This document shows, piece after piece, positions 23,456-33,547 of a stretch of DNA of 64,000 bases. The stretch is from Rhyzopertha dominica (lineage: Eukaryota > Arthropoda > Insecta > Coleoptera > Bostrichidae): the NCBI GenBank assembly GCA_025024175.1, contig QCXZ01000041.1:48975786-49039785 (forward strand), in the 5' to 3' direction. Below the pieces are notes generated by a model. The model worked only from the letters and a program-made list of their open reading frames with translations. It ran no database searches and was not told the DNA's origin. The number at the start of each line of letters is the position of its first letter. The stretch's first letter is position 1. The translations under genes and the position numbers were made by a program.

Positions 23456-25099
23456 GTAGGTCCATAAAAATTGTGGAATTTTTCAGGAATTGAATGGCAA
23501 TCTTCGAAGGAAGTGATGAAAAACGCTGAAACAGAGGACTTGAAGTTTTAAAAGAGCTTTATTTTGAAACGACTCAAACGGAGCAGTCTTACAACGACGC
23601 ACACATGACGTCATCAAATGTTTTGTTTTGTAGAACTATAATATGCATTTTTTGTGTCAAAGGAGTCTTTCTTATACATGTAAGAAATTGTATGGATGTC
23701 AAAATGAGCACAATTGGAAAAACGATTATTTAACAAAACATAAATAAAGAACAAATTTTTAAATGAAGTCAATGAATTGACATTTTACAAATATGGCTTA
23801 CACATTTTTTCACAGCCAACTATCAGACCTCGGAGCACCGATGTTCCATCGTACTATGCCAATTCTAGCAAGAGATGTAATGGTTTCAAAAAAATTTTCA
23901 CTTTAGACAAATTTTCAAAAAAGCTAAAGTTTTGGATACTTGAAACGTCTTTATAATGAATTAATCTAGGTTACAAGATATTAATATTCGCTAAAATTCT
24001 GATTATTTCAATTGTACCCTAGAAACGAAAACACAATTTCCGGTTTGCGTCAAATTTTTTCGGGAGTCTAATTGAATCAAAGTCAACTGCAAAAGTTTGT
24101 TATCGTATGTTAATTTTTACAGAGTTATTAACTGAAATCCAATTTCTCTGTCAAACTTTGGAGAGCTGTTACTCAAAAACCAACATGTTTTATTTAACTT
24201 TTTTCGAGAAAATGTGTTCATTCGATCCTCCAAATCTACAGTTAAGGGTTGTCGATGTAATTTCGGGTCACCCCCTGTATGTGACTTGGGTAAGGAAAAT
24301 TTTGTTAATTCTAAACCTTACTCACTTGATGTCGTATTTGATTGTATTTTTGTGAACATGTTGAATAATCGTTTTTCCTAGCATGGCCTTTTCATCATTT
24401 CTTATGCCAATTTTGTTAGATAGTAAGAACTTGAATGACACCAAAACTGCATAGTTATATTCTAAGAGAACTGATGATGTAATATCTTCGCCATAGTAGC
24501 AGATTGCTCTATTTCAATCATCTAAAATAAATCTCTTAGAATTCTAAGTTACCCGTTTAGAATTTTTTCAAATAAACCTTATTTAGAGCAAAAAATTGTT
24601 TATTTGTGTAAATTTTTTAACTTCATTATCATTAATTCTTATTATTAAAAATTTTTAGTAATATTATCAATCTCAGAGCTTTGAGCTTTTTTAAAAGATG
24701 AGTCCAACGTGAAGATTATCAACATACAACAGGCCCGTATTCGTTAGCAGGAAGTATAATATGACAGTTTTGTAAAATTATATCGTCCCAGTTGGATGTA
24801 GATTTTTCCGATCTTGCGAAAGTTTGCAAATATGCCTATTAGTACAAGGAAAACGTTACAAAAATCAATCCCTCTGCAAAACAGGTACATATTGCAATGT
24901 TTCGTATTCATGTCTATTTAGCACAACTGTAAAATTCTTGTTCAGTTATAGATGACAAACGCATGCTTTATACATAGGCAATTTAAAAAGAAACCTACCT
25001 AATCATGCTTTTACAATTTGTGTGACATTTTTAGGTTCTCAGAATGAATTCTATGCAAACAATATCATTTTAACAGTTCAACTAAGAAGTTTTTGTTGT
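23456..25099. other. DAAM intron, no gene recognised
   Basis: Repetitive-looking AT-rich sequence. A CCCCCTGTATGTG end near 24271 resembles a mariner-type terminus, but I could not find its partner. Confidence 0.4.
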
Positions 25100-25900
25100 A
25101 AAACAAAATCACAAGTGTGATAAAATTTTTAACAAAAGAAGGAAATGGTCCTAAAATTATACATGAGCGAATGGTGGCCTTGTATTGGCAAAGTGTAAAC
25201 TATTTTCATGTGGAAGCGACTTCATATAGGATGAACCAATATTTGTTTAACCACTCGAAGCACGAACTGCTGAAAATGTTCCGTAAGTTGAAAAACTGGT
25301 GCTTATAGATCGACTGGTGGAGGTCTCTTTTATTGCTAAGGAATTGCCTTTAACTGAAGCATCGGGACAGAAAGAGACAAGGTAAAAAGCTGCACAAGAA
25401 AATTCGATCGCTTTATAACAGGACATTGACTTTTTCTCAAAAATTATGACTGGAGATTATACAAGGGTTTATCATTGGAATCCTCCTACCAAAAGAGAAT
25501 CCACGCGTAATCTTCAGAAAAAAAATGATTCCATCAATGCTTTGGGATACTGAAGGTTTACTGCTGATAAAGTATAGTCCAAGAGGTTGTACAATTAATC
25601 TAGAGGTATATTAAAACTGGCCCTAGACGAACAACGTCCGAGTTCTTACAAACAAAAGAAATTGCTCTTGCGAGACAAAAAATTGAAGACATTATCTGAG
25701 ACTGTGGTTTTGCAGAACTAGACCATCCACCGTGTAGTCCCGATTTAGTACCTAGCGACTTCTTTTTATCAAACCATATGAAAAAAGTGCTTGAACGAAA
25801 AAGAGGCGAGGAGTTAATGCATGCTGTTGACCATTATTTTTCTGAGCATTCAAGAAGTTACTTTTTGACGGAATGACACACTTGAAGTATTGTTCAAATA
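25100..25900 (+). pseudogene. DD34D mariner transposase, broken
   Basis: Several frames together read as a mariner transposase: IKFLTKEGNGPKIIHERMV at the N-terminus, a TGDYTRVYHWNPPTKRES segment holding the first catalytic region (D then Y for the usual DE), a TEGLLLIKYSPRGCTINLE core strand, and near the end HPPCSPDLVPSDFFLSNHMK followed by KRGEELMHAVDHYF. The SPDLxPSD box is the mariner signature. Many stops; ancient copy in the second visible DAAM intron. Confidence 0.65.
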
Positions 25901-26081
25901 GCTAGGTAGAATTATTTCTAAATTGCCTATGTATTTTGATTCTCCCTAAAGTACGAGAAAAACTTAATTGTTCCGCACGCGTCCACGCGTGAGAAAGCCA
26001 TCATATTTTACGCCCGTCCATCGGTGAAATATTGCGTTCGGAATTTATACTTTCACCCGGTGACTTCATGATATGTTGCAG

Positions 26082-27497
26082 ACCGGTCGCGCTCATGTAC
26101 TGGCCCATCCCACCAGCATCAATACGATAGCGCAATCCCTCAGCACCGAAAACATCAAGACGAAGATAGCCGTGCTGGAGATCCTGGGCGCCGTCTGCCT
26201 GGTGTCCGGAGGCCACAAGAAGGTCCTGGACGCCATGCAACACTACCAGAAATACGCGTTCGAGAGGACGCGTTTCCAGGGCATAATCAGCGATCTCGAT
26301 CGCTCCACCGGGGTTTACAGGGACGAGGTTAACTTCAAAACGGCGATAATGTCGTTCGTAAACGCCGTGATCAACTACAGCCTTGGTCAAGAGAATTTGG
26401 AGTTCCGTCTGCATTTGCGATACGAGTTCCTCATGTTGGGAATCCAGCCAATCATTGATAAACTGAGGAGTCACGAGAATGAGACTTTGGATAGGCATTT
26501 AGACTTTTTCGAGATGGTTAGGAACGAAGACGAGAAGGAATTGGCGAGGAAGTTTGAACAGGAGCATGTAGATACCAAAAGCGCTTCGGCTATGTTCGAT
26601 CTCATACGAAGAAAGCTTAGTCATACTGCTGCATATCCCCATTTACTCTCCTTGCTCCAGCATTGCTTGCTTCTTCCTTTAGACTACGGCTCGCATCCTC
26701 AGCATTGGTTGTTATTTGATCGTATAGTCCAGCAGATTGTGTTACAACAGTCAGATTCGGAATCAAAAACCGGGGTCAAAGACCCAGATGTTGCTCCCTT
26801 AAACATCAACGTCAAAGAAATCGTCCATCTCTTGGCCAAAGAAGAAGAACTCGTAGCTGCGAGGAAGAAGGCTGAAGAACTGGAACGTGAGAACACAGAC
26901 ATGTCCAACAGACTAGCGAAGAAGGAGCAAGAATTAGACCAGAGAACCCAGGAGAAGGAAGACATCGAATCAAGCTTGATGAGGATCAAAGAACGATTGG
27001 AGAAAGAAACCGCCGCTCACATAGAAACAAGACAGAGGCTTGGCGAGCTAGAATACAGAGCTGCAGATTTAGACCGACAAATTTCCTGCGAGAGAGGCGA
27101 ACGTTGCCGGTTGGAACGACTCGNTACTTCCGGTAGCATACCGGACGATCAAAAAGTCATCGGATTGAAAACCAAGGTCGACGNCGATTTCAAGAGNGAA
27201 CTAAGCATTCCACCACCTCCTCCCCCGTTGGCGCCTCCACCACCGCCATGCCCGGGTCCGCCCCCACCTCCTTGTGCCCCACTGGCGCCACCTAGCGAGC
27301 CCCTGAAGATGGAAGTCGTCAAGAAAAATGTTCCTCAACCGTCGAACCCGTTGAAATCGTTCAACTGGTCCAAACTACCGGATGCCAAGTTGTCCGGAAC
27401 CATTTGGAGTGAATTGGATGATACTAAGCTGTATAATACGATGGAGCTCGATTGTATTGACAAGCTGTTCTGTGCTTATCAGAAGAACGGAGTGGCG
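26082..27497 (+). CDS. DAAM: DAAM coding exon (DID, coiled coil, FH1, start of FH2)
   Basis: Four hundred and seventy-two codons, phase 0 at both ends (acceptor atgttgcag, donor gtaagt). It continues [15 protein letters not shown]. The DID/armadillo region includes [20 protein letters not shown] and [16 protein letters not shown] coiled coil runs from about 26814 to 27123 (visible residues 437-539). The FH1 is short, 31 residues (27210-27302), with three proline runs of 5-6 that would bind profilin-actin. FH2 starts near 27360 with [16 protein letters not shown]. Three N calls (27124, 27184, 27197) leave residues undetermined between the coiled coil and FH1. A 165-codon antisense frame (26001-26498) is a shadow. 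Confidence 0.97.
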
Positions 27498-27800
27498 GTA
27501 AGTAATTAAGTAGTCTNCGGATATCCTTGCATTATTCGTGTAGACCATTTGCGTTTATCGGTTTCCTTTTCCCCCCATTGGCTGTAAAGGTATGCAGTGT
27601 CTCTCTTGTTTACTGTCTTTTGCACTTAGTCCTGTCATTTGCTATTCTTCTAGCTTCGACCCAAGTGAGGTTTCTCTTCTTCAAGGTCTCGGCTACTGTA
27701 ATGTTCAGTGTCTTCCGCGGTCTTTCTCTTCTATTCTGCCCTTGTACTTTTACCTCCCATACTAGTTTAATAACGTAATAACCGTTTTTCTTTCGTGTAG
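27498..27800. other. Short DAAM intron (303 bp)
   Basis: Starts gtaagt and ends tttcgtgtag after a pyrimidine-rich tract. Nothing else recognised. Confidence 0.85.
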
Positions 27801-28099
27801 AATGACGGCTCAGTGGAAGACCTCCGCCAGCTAGGCAAGAACAAAACCAAAGTCCTATCAGTAATAGACGGCAGAAGGGCACAGAACTGCACCATTCTGC
27901 TCTCCAAACTAAAGATGTCCGACGAGGACATTACCAAAGCCATCCTGTCAATGGACAGTAAAGAGCAGCTGCCCATTGACATGGTGGAGCAACTACTCAA
28001 GTTCACGCCTAGTCCAGAAGAAGCCGCCTTATTGGAAGAGCACAGCGACGAAATCGATTCGTTGGCGAGAGCCGACAGGTTCCTCTACGAGATATCCAA
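27801..28099 (+). CDS. DAAM: DAAM coding exon (FH2 knob region)
   Basis: Two hundred and ninety-nine bases, starting in phase 0 and ending two bases into a codon (ATATCCAA|gtaagc). It encodes the FH2 segment [20 protein letters not shown], then [20 protein letters not shown] and ADRFLYEIS. These are the conserved actin-contacting knob helices of formins, with the R-R-x-Q-N signature. Following the short linker at its start ([15 protein letters not shown]), it aligns with DAAM1 almost without gaps. Confidence 0.96.
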
Positions 28100-28160
28100 G
28101 TAAGCCCTTTCACCAGGGCATTAAAAATCCTGTGTACTGATTTCTTGCTTATTCTTCCAG
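28100..28160. other. Very short DAAM intron (61 bp)
   Basis: gtaagc to ttcttccag. It splits a Lys codon (AA|A). Its length is near the minimum for insects. Confidence 0.85.
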
Positions 28161-28713
28161 AGTACCTCATTACGAACAGCGACTTCGAAGCCTCCACTAC
28201 AAGAAACGCTTCCAACTGACCCTAAACGAAATTTCTCCCCGCATCACCAGCGTCATGGAGGCTTCGAGGGAGATAGCGCGCTCGCGCCGTCTTCGTCGCC
28301 TCTTGGAGATAGTCCTCGCCTTGGGCAACTACATGAACCGCGGTGCCAGAGGAAACGCTTCCGGTTTTCGCTTGGCCTCCCTCAACAGATTGGCGGACAC
28401 CAAATCCAGCGCCGCTAAAGGAACCACCCTCCTGCACTACTTAGTACAAATCCTCGAGAAGAAGTTCAAGGATACGTTGAGGCTGGACGAGGATATTCCT
28501 CACGTGAGGGACGCTGCGAAGGTTTCATTGGGCGAACTGAGCAAGGACATGGCTCAACTCAGGGCTGGACTGAAGGACGTTACCAGGGAGATCGAGTTCC
28601 ACAGAAGCCAGAGCCCGTTGGCCAATGACAGGTTCGTCCCTGTCATGAGGGAGTTTCAGGCTACGGCGACCTGCAGGCTGGCGGAGATTGAGGATCAGTA
28701 CCAAGACATGAAG
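28161..28713 (+). CDS. DAAM: DAAM coding exon (FH2 core)
   Basis: Five hundred and fifty-three bases, ending phase 0 at donor gtgagt. The first base completes the split Lys codon, then VPHYEQRLRSLHYKKRFQL. It includes the most conserved FH2 block, LEIVLALGNYMNRGARGNAS followed by RLADTKSSAAKGTTLLHYL, and the post helices (SLGELSKDMAQLRAGLKDV). This part forms the FH2 dimer and actin-bridging surface. The frame would read through into the intron to a stop at 28728, but the donor and the match of the next exon favour splicing. Confidence 0.96.
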
Positions 28714-29643
28714 GTGAGTATCTGGTAAACAGTGAGCTCGTTGAAATGAAGCCTCGTGATTGCAAAAAAGAGGCAGTAAAAATAATAAACTTCTTTGCCG
28801 TAGGAATGTAAAAGATGAATAAGTACAAGATTTTCTGCTTCTTGAAAGAGGTACATCCGTTTTACATGAACTGTCCGCTCGGCCTTTGCAAACAACGTCA
28901 TATGATTAGAACATGGTGTCTCTCATATACAATAGGTTTTTGTGTGTAAAAATCAACGTGTTTGATATTTTAAACTAAGACATTTTCATGCACGGATATA
29001 ATATTTTTTCTTAAATTAAAATTTAATTTTCTTTCAATACAAAATAACATATTTTATTCGTATTCGTTGAGGAAATATACGAGTCCAACAAACTCTTATA
29101 CAGGGTGATTCATTAAGAATGTGCAATTTCTGAACTGGAGATATTACACACCAAAATATGGTGATTGAGCTTAAAATGCCTTAAACAGATGTTGCAGGTT
29201 TACGAGATACAGCGTGTTCAAAGTTGGAATTTTAATTTGAAATTTCTCAATAATTTTTGATATGGTCTGGACAATTGGCAACTTTATGTTTTTTGGCCTA
29301 ACGAGTTATGGCTAAAATGACTAGAAAATCTAAACTGCAGTTCCATTTTCAATAAAAAAGGCACCCTTGTTTATTTCATGTAACTATCAGTTTTTGAGTT
29401 ATTTGCATTTTAAACATTTAAGAATTTTTTTTGTTGTAAAATGAATTTATTCTTTTAAATTACTACAATGCGGGTAACAACAGTAAAGGCAACAAATAAT
29501 AATCAGTAACAGTAGTAAAAGAAAACTTCAAAGTAAATGCTCAAAATGACCGCCCTCCACTTCAATACACTTTGTAAGGCGTTTTCTTAAAGATCTTTGA
29601 CAATTAAATACATTTGTCGATTATTTTTAATAATATTAGCAGC

Positions 29644-29769
29644 TGGTTTGAAGGCTTCCGTGGTTGTTGTTTCAGTTTCAGAGCTACTTCTGAGGAAGGC
29701 ACCGACATGAGTGTCGAAACGTCAAGGTCTAATAACCAACATGGGAACCAGCCCGGAAAACAACATGTC
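29644..29769 (+). mobile_element. 126-bp hammerhead-bearing insertion with 12-bp target duplication
   Basis: Flanked by identical 12-mers aatattagcagc (29632-29643 and 29770-29781), so it is a discrete insertion into the surrounding transposon. It contains a hammerhead core (29687-29726) and has no coding capacity. The middle part is similar to 16866-16932. The 12-bp duplication fits target-primed retrotransposition. It may be a short non-autonomous element or a 5'-truncated tail of a Penelope-like element. Confidence 0.75.
29687..29726 (+). ncRNA. Hammerhead ribozyme motif (Penelope-type)
   Basis: Conserved core CTGAGGA (29690-29696) and GAAA (29716-29719). Stem II is GGCAC (29698-29702) with GTGTC (29711-29715). 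Stem III is the palindrome ACGT, too short to close alone, so cleavage would need two RNAs pairing or tandem copies. Stem I is CTT with AAG. The predicted cleavage is after C29723. One extra base (A29697) separates the core from stem II, as in the other Penelope-linked copies in this window. Confidence 0.6.
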
Positions 29770-29799
29770 AATATTAGCAGCATTAATTGTTTATTTGTA

Positions 29800-30657
29800 A
29801 ACCATGTCCTTCATTTGTAACTATATTGAGAAGTCTAGAGGGTTGAAATCTGGACTTCTAGGTGGCCAAACCAATTCACTGCCACGCCCAATGCACCGGT
29901 GAGGTTAATGCTCATTCAGGTATTGGCGAACTGGTAGAAAAAAATGTGGCGGTGCCCCCGTCTTGCATAAACCACATATTTCGCTTTATGGGTAGTGGTA
30001 CATATTCTAGTAGTGTGTTTAAATTTTGTTCAATGAAGTTTAAATAGAGGGGCCCGTTCATATTAGGAGGAAGTTCAAACCACACCAAATATTTACCTTG
30101 TATTCATGCTGAAAATGTCGTTCCTTTAGAGCATGTGGATTTTCGGAGTCCCACAAATGATTGTTTTTCCAATTAAAAACACCTCGCCTAGTAAACGTCG
30201 CCTCATTGGTGAAAAAGAGGTTATTAAGAAAATCCTGGTTTTCGGTTTGTTTACCTAGAATAAATTGAGCAAACTGTAGGCGAACTGGTAAATCTTGAGG
30301 TGACAAATTTATTACAGGAGTATAGTGATATGGATGGAGATTATCTTTCTTTAAAATTCTCTAGGCTTATTCCTGTTGCCGCACTTAACCGATATCTGTT
30401 TTTTTACGAAATAGGAACTAAAACCTCGTCTTCATCATCGACGTTGATAGTATTTCTAGCAATATTTTAGCTTTTAGGACGAAAACATCCTGTTTCGCCT
30501 AGGCGAAACGTCTGAACAGTTTGTGATTGGGTTGTCTTCGATTTGGGTATAATCCTAAATCCCTTCTGGCTGCACCAAGTCCACTATAATTTGACTGAGC
30601 AAAAACACAAATCATATCACGCATTTCACTGTCAGAAAATTCATCATGTCGTGGCAT
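29800..30657 (-). pseudogene. Tc1/mariner-type transposase of the 29101-31235 element
   Basis: Reads leftwards from an ATG at 30657: MPRHDEFSDSEMRDMICVFA, then RRDLGLYPNRRQPNHKLFRR. After stops it continues with the open piece 30306-30058 (LSPQDLPVRLQFAQFIL, LFFTNEATFTRRGVFN, NNHLWDSENPHALKERHF), in which the first catalytic Asp has become Asn (FTNEA for FTDEA). A WPPRSPDF-like remnant follows near 29860. Related to the DD41D group but broken by stops, frameshifts and the hammerhead insertion. Confidence 0.6.
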
Positions 30658-31237
30658 ATTCTTATTTTAGAATTTTTACTACAAATAATACTAAGTAAAT
30701 TAGAAAAATACAATGAACACTTAATTAGTGACAGTAAAATTGTCAAATATTTCTTTATACAAAAATATAATAAAGTGCTGACACAAGCCTACCTGAAAAA
30801 AAGTCAAAGTAATAACGGTGGTTAGGAGTCTTTACACTAAATGTTTAAAATGCAATAACTAAAAAACTGATAGCGTTACATGAAATTAACAAGAGTGCCA
30901 AGGAACTGCCTTTTAGTTTTTCTAGTCATTATAGTCATAACTCGTTAGGCAAAAAATATATGTTGTAATTTACTTCAGTAACAGGGTGTAACTAACGCCC
31001 TGTATACATAGTGCTAAATTTAGCATTAAATTCGTAATATAAAGTTGCCAATTTTCCAGACAATACTGCTTAAAATCAAAAAATTATTGAGAAATTCAAA
31101 TTAAAATTCCAACGTTGAACACCCTGTATCTCGTAAACCTGCAACATTTGCATAAGGTATGTTTAGTTCAATCACTATATTTTGGTGTGTAGTATCTCCA
31201 TTTCAGAGATTGCCCATTCTTAATGAATCACCCTGTA

Positions 31238-32480
31238 AAAGCGAATGGGGCGTCAATTGTTTTCTTTATAAAATCTGAAATATTTGCCTCAACGCACTTT
31301 AATAAGTTCATCGTTTACTTCTGCTTAAATTATTATACTCTTTTTTCTTTGTTTTTCTTTGCACTTTTTCAAACATTGCGTGAAAATTTCCCTTTTATTT
31401 TCTAGTGTTCTACCAATAAGTTTTTTGCCTTGAATACATAATCTTGAGTATTTTGTCTTTTTCTGAAACCATCTTGTTCTTATAATGTTGCTGGTTTGTG
31501 TAATATTTCATCTAATGGCAAGATAACCCCTATTTTCCACTCTTTTGGTATTTCTTTCATGGTGTATAATATATCTCTGTTATCATTTTTAATGCCTCTT
31601 CATCTGTTTTTAAGAATTTCATGCTTGCTTTGGTTTTTTATTGGTTCCTGTATTTCCGTTTTTGTCGTCTGTCTTTCCCTCAGCTTTTCTACATGACTAT
31701 ATCTTTCCTCCTAATTCTTGTTAAGAAGCTTTATTAAAAAAGCCCCCCAGCTCCTTTCTTTGACCCTTTCTACTTTTCTTGTGATTTTCACCTGTTCTTT
31801 ATGTTCTTTCCAGCTGCTCTTGACTTCACCCCNAAGTTTGCTTGTCAATGTTTGCCACCCTCGTTGTTCCACCTATTTCTTGAGTTGCAGATACAATTCT
31901 ACCTCTAATTCTTACTTGCCATATTTCCAACAAAAATCAGCAATACAGCTCTGATTACTGACTCCCCATATTTGGTTTTTCTGAATTCCATAATTTGTAA
32001 GTTTTTTTTTATATTTTAGTATTCGTATACCATTTCCTGAAATCTATGAATAACACTATCAAAATCTCATATTCGTAACAAGTTGATGATAGTTGTATTG
32101 CGGTAAAAACTTGATCTGTTGCTATTCTGCCTTTTTTAAGGCCAGATAGGTACAACCCAATTTACTTTTTTAGTAGTGGATCCTAACTGGACTAGTGCCC
32201 GCAGTATTTTGTACACTATGCCCAGTAAAGATATTCCTCTGTGATTATTATCGTTTGTTGCATCTTTCCCATTCTTCTGGATTTTTTCTTTGCTCCAAAT
32301 TGTTACAAATTAGATAGTATAGCTCTTGCTTGAAGTAAGTTTCCTGTGTACTTATATTTTCCGCCACTATTCTATTAATTCTTGTGCTTTTATTGGTTCT
32401 TTTTCGTTGGTATTTAACCTCTGGGAAATCTCTTCTAGTTCATTTGTATCTAAGTACTCTGTCTTCTCCATACCGCGTTT
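31238..32480 (-). pseudogene. Non-LTR (RTE-like) reverse transcriptase remnant
   Basis: On the minus strand broken pieces read as reverse transcriptase. One has GLKKGRIATDQVFTA followed by EYEILIVLFIDFRKWY (the fingers motif then motif A, near 32150-32010). Another has ERNTKRVENRGYLAIR and a QDGFRKRQNTQDYVF-like segment near 31560-31430. Stops and frameshifts are dense. The two pieces overlap in the part of RT they cover, so two decayed copies may be involved. The family is uncertain. Confidence 0.4.
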
Positions 32481-32723
32481 CGGGATTGTCATTGTACAAT
32501 TTGTAGGCATAGTCCTTCCAGCTTGTAATAACTACCTTACCAAACAAAATGTTAAAGTCTTACACTTCTAAGATGCCGCCATCTTTCGGTGACATTTAAA
32601 TTCTAAAAGAGGACCATTTTTGTAGCAAGATCGTTATGCTTTTAAGTGGTTATCCGTAGGAACAAGAACAAGAACGTGGATCTAAAATACTGACACTTTG
32701 ACGCTTATTTTTCTTGTTTCCAG

Positions 32724-33173
32724 ACCCGTTTCGAAAGAGCAGTCCGCCTTTTCGGCGAAGACCCAGCGAGCATCCAACCCGACGAATTCTTCGGCATCTT
32801 CGACACCTTCCTGACGGCGCTCTCCGAAGCCCGCCAAGACAACGAGAACATGAAGAAGCGTCAGGAGGAGGAGGAGAAACGAGCGAAACAAGAAGCGGAG
32901 CTCAAGAAACTGACGTTGGAACGAAAACACAGCAGAGAAGGCATACTGTCCTCAATCAACAAGAGCTTGGGGTTGAAGAACGGAGAGAGCGACGCGAAAG
33001 GCGAGTTCGACGATCTGATTTCGGCGCTGAGAACAGGAGACGTCTTCGGGGAGGACATGGCGAAGTTCAAGAGGTCGAGGAAGAACAGGGTCAACCCGGG
33101 AAACTCGCCGCCGAGGAGGAACTCCGTCAACAGGGAGGACAGTAGGGAACGTAGCAGTGGCCGTCACCAGTAG
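32724..33173 (+). CDS. DAAM: DAAM last coding exon (end of FH2, DAD)
   Basis: One hundred and forty-nine codons and a stop, after acceptor cttgtttccag in phase 0. It opens TRFERAVRLFGEDPASIQPD and EFFGIFDTFLTALSEAR, the last FH2 helices, then a charged helix (KKRQEEEEKRAKQEAEL). The autoregulatory DAD follows at about 33000-33085: GEFDDLISALRTGDVFGED, then the basic cluster KFKRSRKNR that pairs with acidic DID residues. The tail is SRERSSGRHQ. A 143-codon overlapping frame (32714-33145) is a compositional shadow. Confidence 0.96.
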   Translation, partial: TRFERAVRLFGEDPASIQPDEFFGIFDTFLTALSEARQDNENMKKRQEEEEKRAKQEAELKKLTLERKHSREGILSSINKSLGLKNGESDAKGEFDDLISALRTGDVFGEDMAKFKRSRKNRVNPGNSPPRRNSVNREDSRERSSGRHQ

Positions 33174-33470
33174 ATCGTTGACTTTTTTTGTGCACACGTG
33201 GCGGATGTGCAGCTAGTTTTTATGTCGACCAATACTCGCCAAATTTTTAGACGTTTTTGTGTAACACAAGTAACACCACGTTTGCCGCGTGCTTACAGTA
33301 AGAATGCATTTTGTATCTTTATACATATTATAACGTAAATTTTTTTGATGTACATGTTGATATTATTTAATATATTATCAATGACCATGGAACGAACATG
33401 CTTTGCATTGAAAACGGAACTGATAACCTATTTTATGTTAAAATATATATTTGTTAATTTATTGGTAACG
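33174..33470 (+). other. DAAM: DAAM 3' untranslated region (extent estimated)
   Basis: AT-rich sequence after the stop. No canonical AATAAA was seen; AATATA-like variants occur near 33370 and 33442. A transposon begins at 33548, so the transcript most likely ends before it. The end point is a guess. Confidence 0.4.
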
Positions 33471-33547
33471 ATTCTGTTTTGTCACCTCTGCCTCCTCTAA
33501 ATGTTTAAAAGCAACATCCGATACACTTCCTTAGACATCTAAATATA

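Larger units (their letters stand above)
29101..31235 (-). mobile_element. Decayed Tc1/mariner-type element with long TIRs
   Basis: A 2135-bp element flanked by TA (29099-29100 and 31236-31237). Both ends begin CAGGGTGATTCATTAAGAAT inwards and remain similar for more than 300 bases, with a few indels in the right arm. It carries a broken transposase reading leftwards and has itself received a 126-bp insertion (29644-29769). It lies in the last large DAAM intron, antisense to the gene. Confidence 0.8.
5956..33173 (+). other. DAAM: DAAM gene locus (six visible coding exons)
   Basis: A diaphanous-related formin that nucleates and elongates unbranched actin filaments and acts downstream of Rho GTPases and Dishevelled. 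Exons 5956-6084, 23009-23455, 26082-27497, 27801-28099, 28161-28713 and 32724-33173 splice in frame to 1097 codons plus a stop. All introns start GT and end AG; the first is 16.9 kb. The visible length is close to vertebrate DAAM1 (about 1080), so only a short start exon is missing. Large introns hold many transposon remnants, but no exon is interrupted. Confidence 0.95.

Noticed and set aside
24472..24493. CTGATGATG, possible hammerhead core
   Set aside because: No paired GAAA with a stem II and no stem I complement nearby.
26001..26498. 165-codon antisense frame
   Set aside because: It lies opposite the DAAM exon; the sense strand has a clear family match and splice sites, so this is a shadow.
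32714..33145. 143-codon arginine/glutamate-rich frame
   Set aside because: Off-frame reading of the last DAAM exon.
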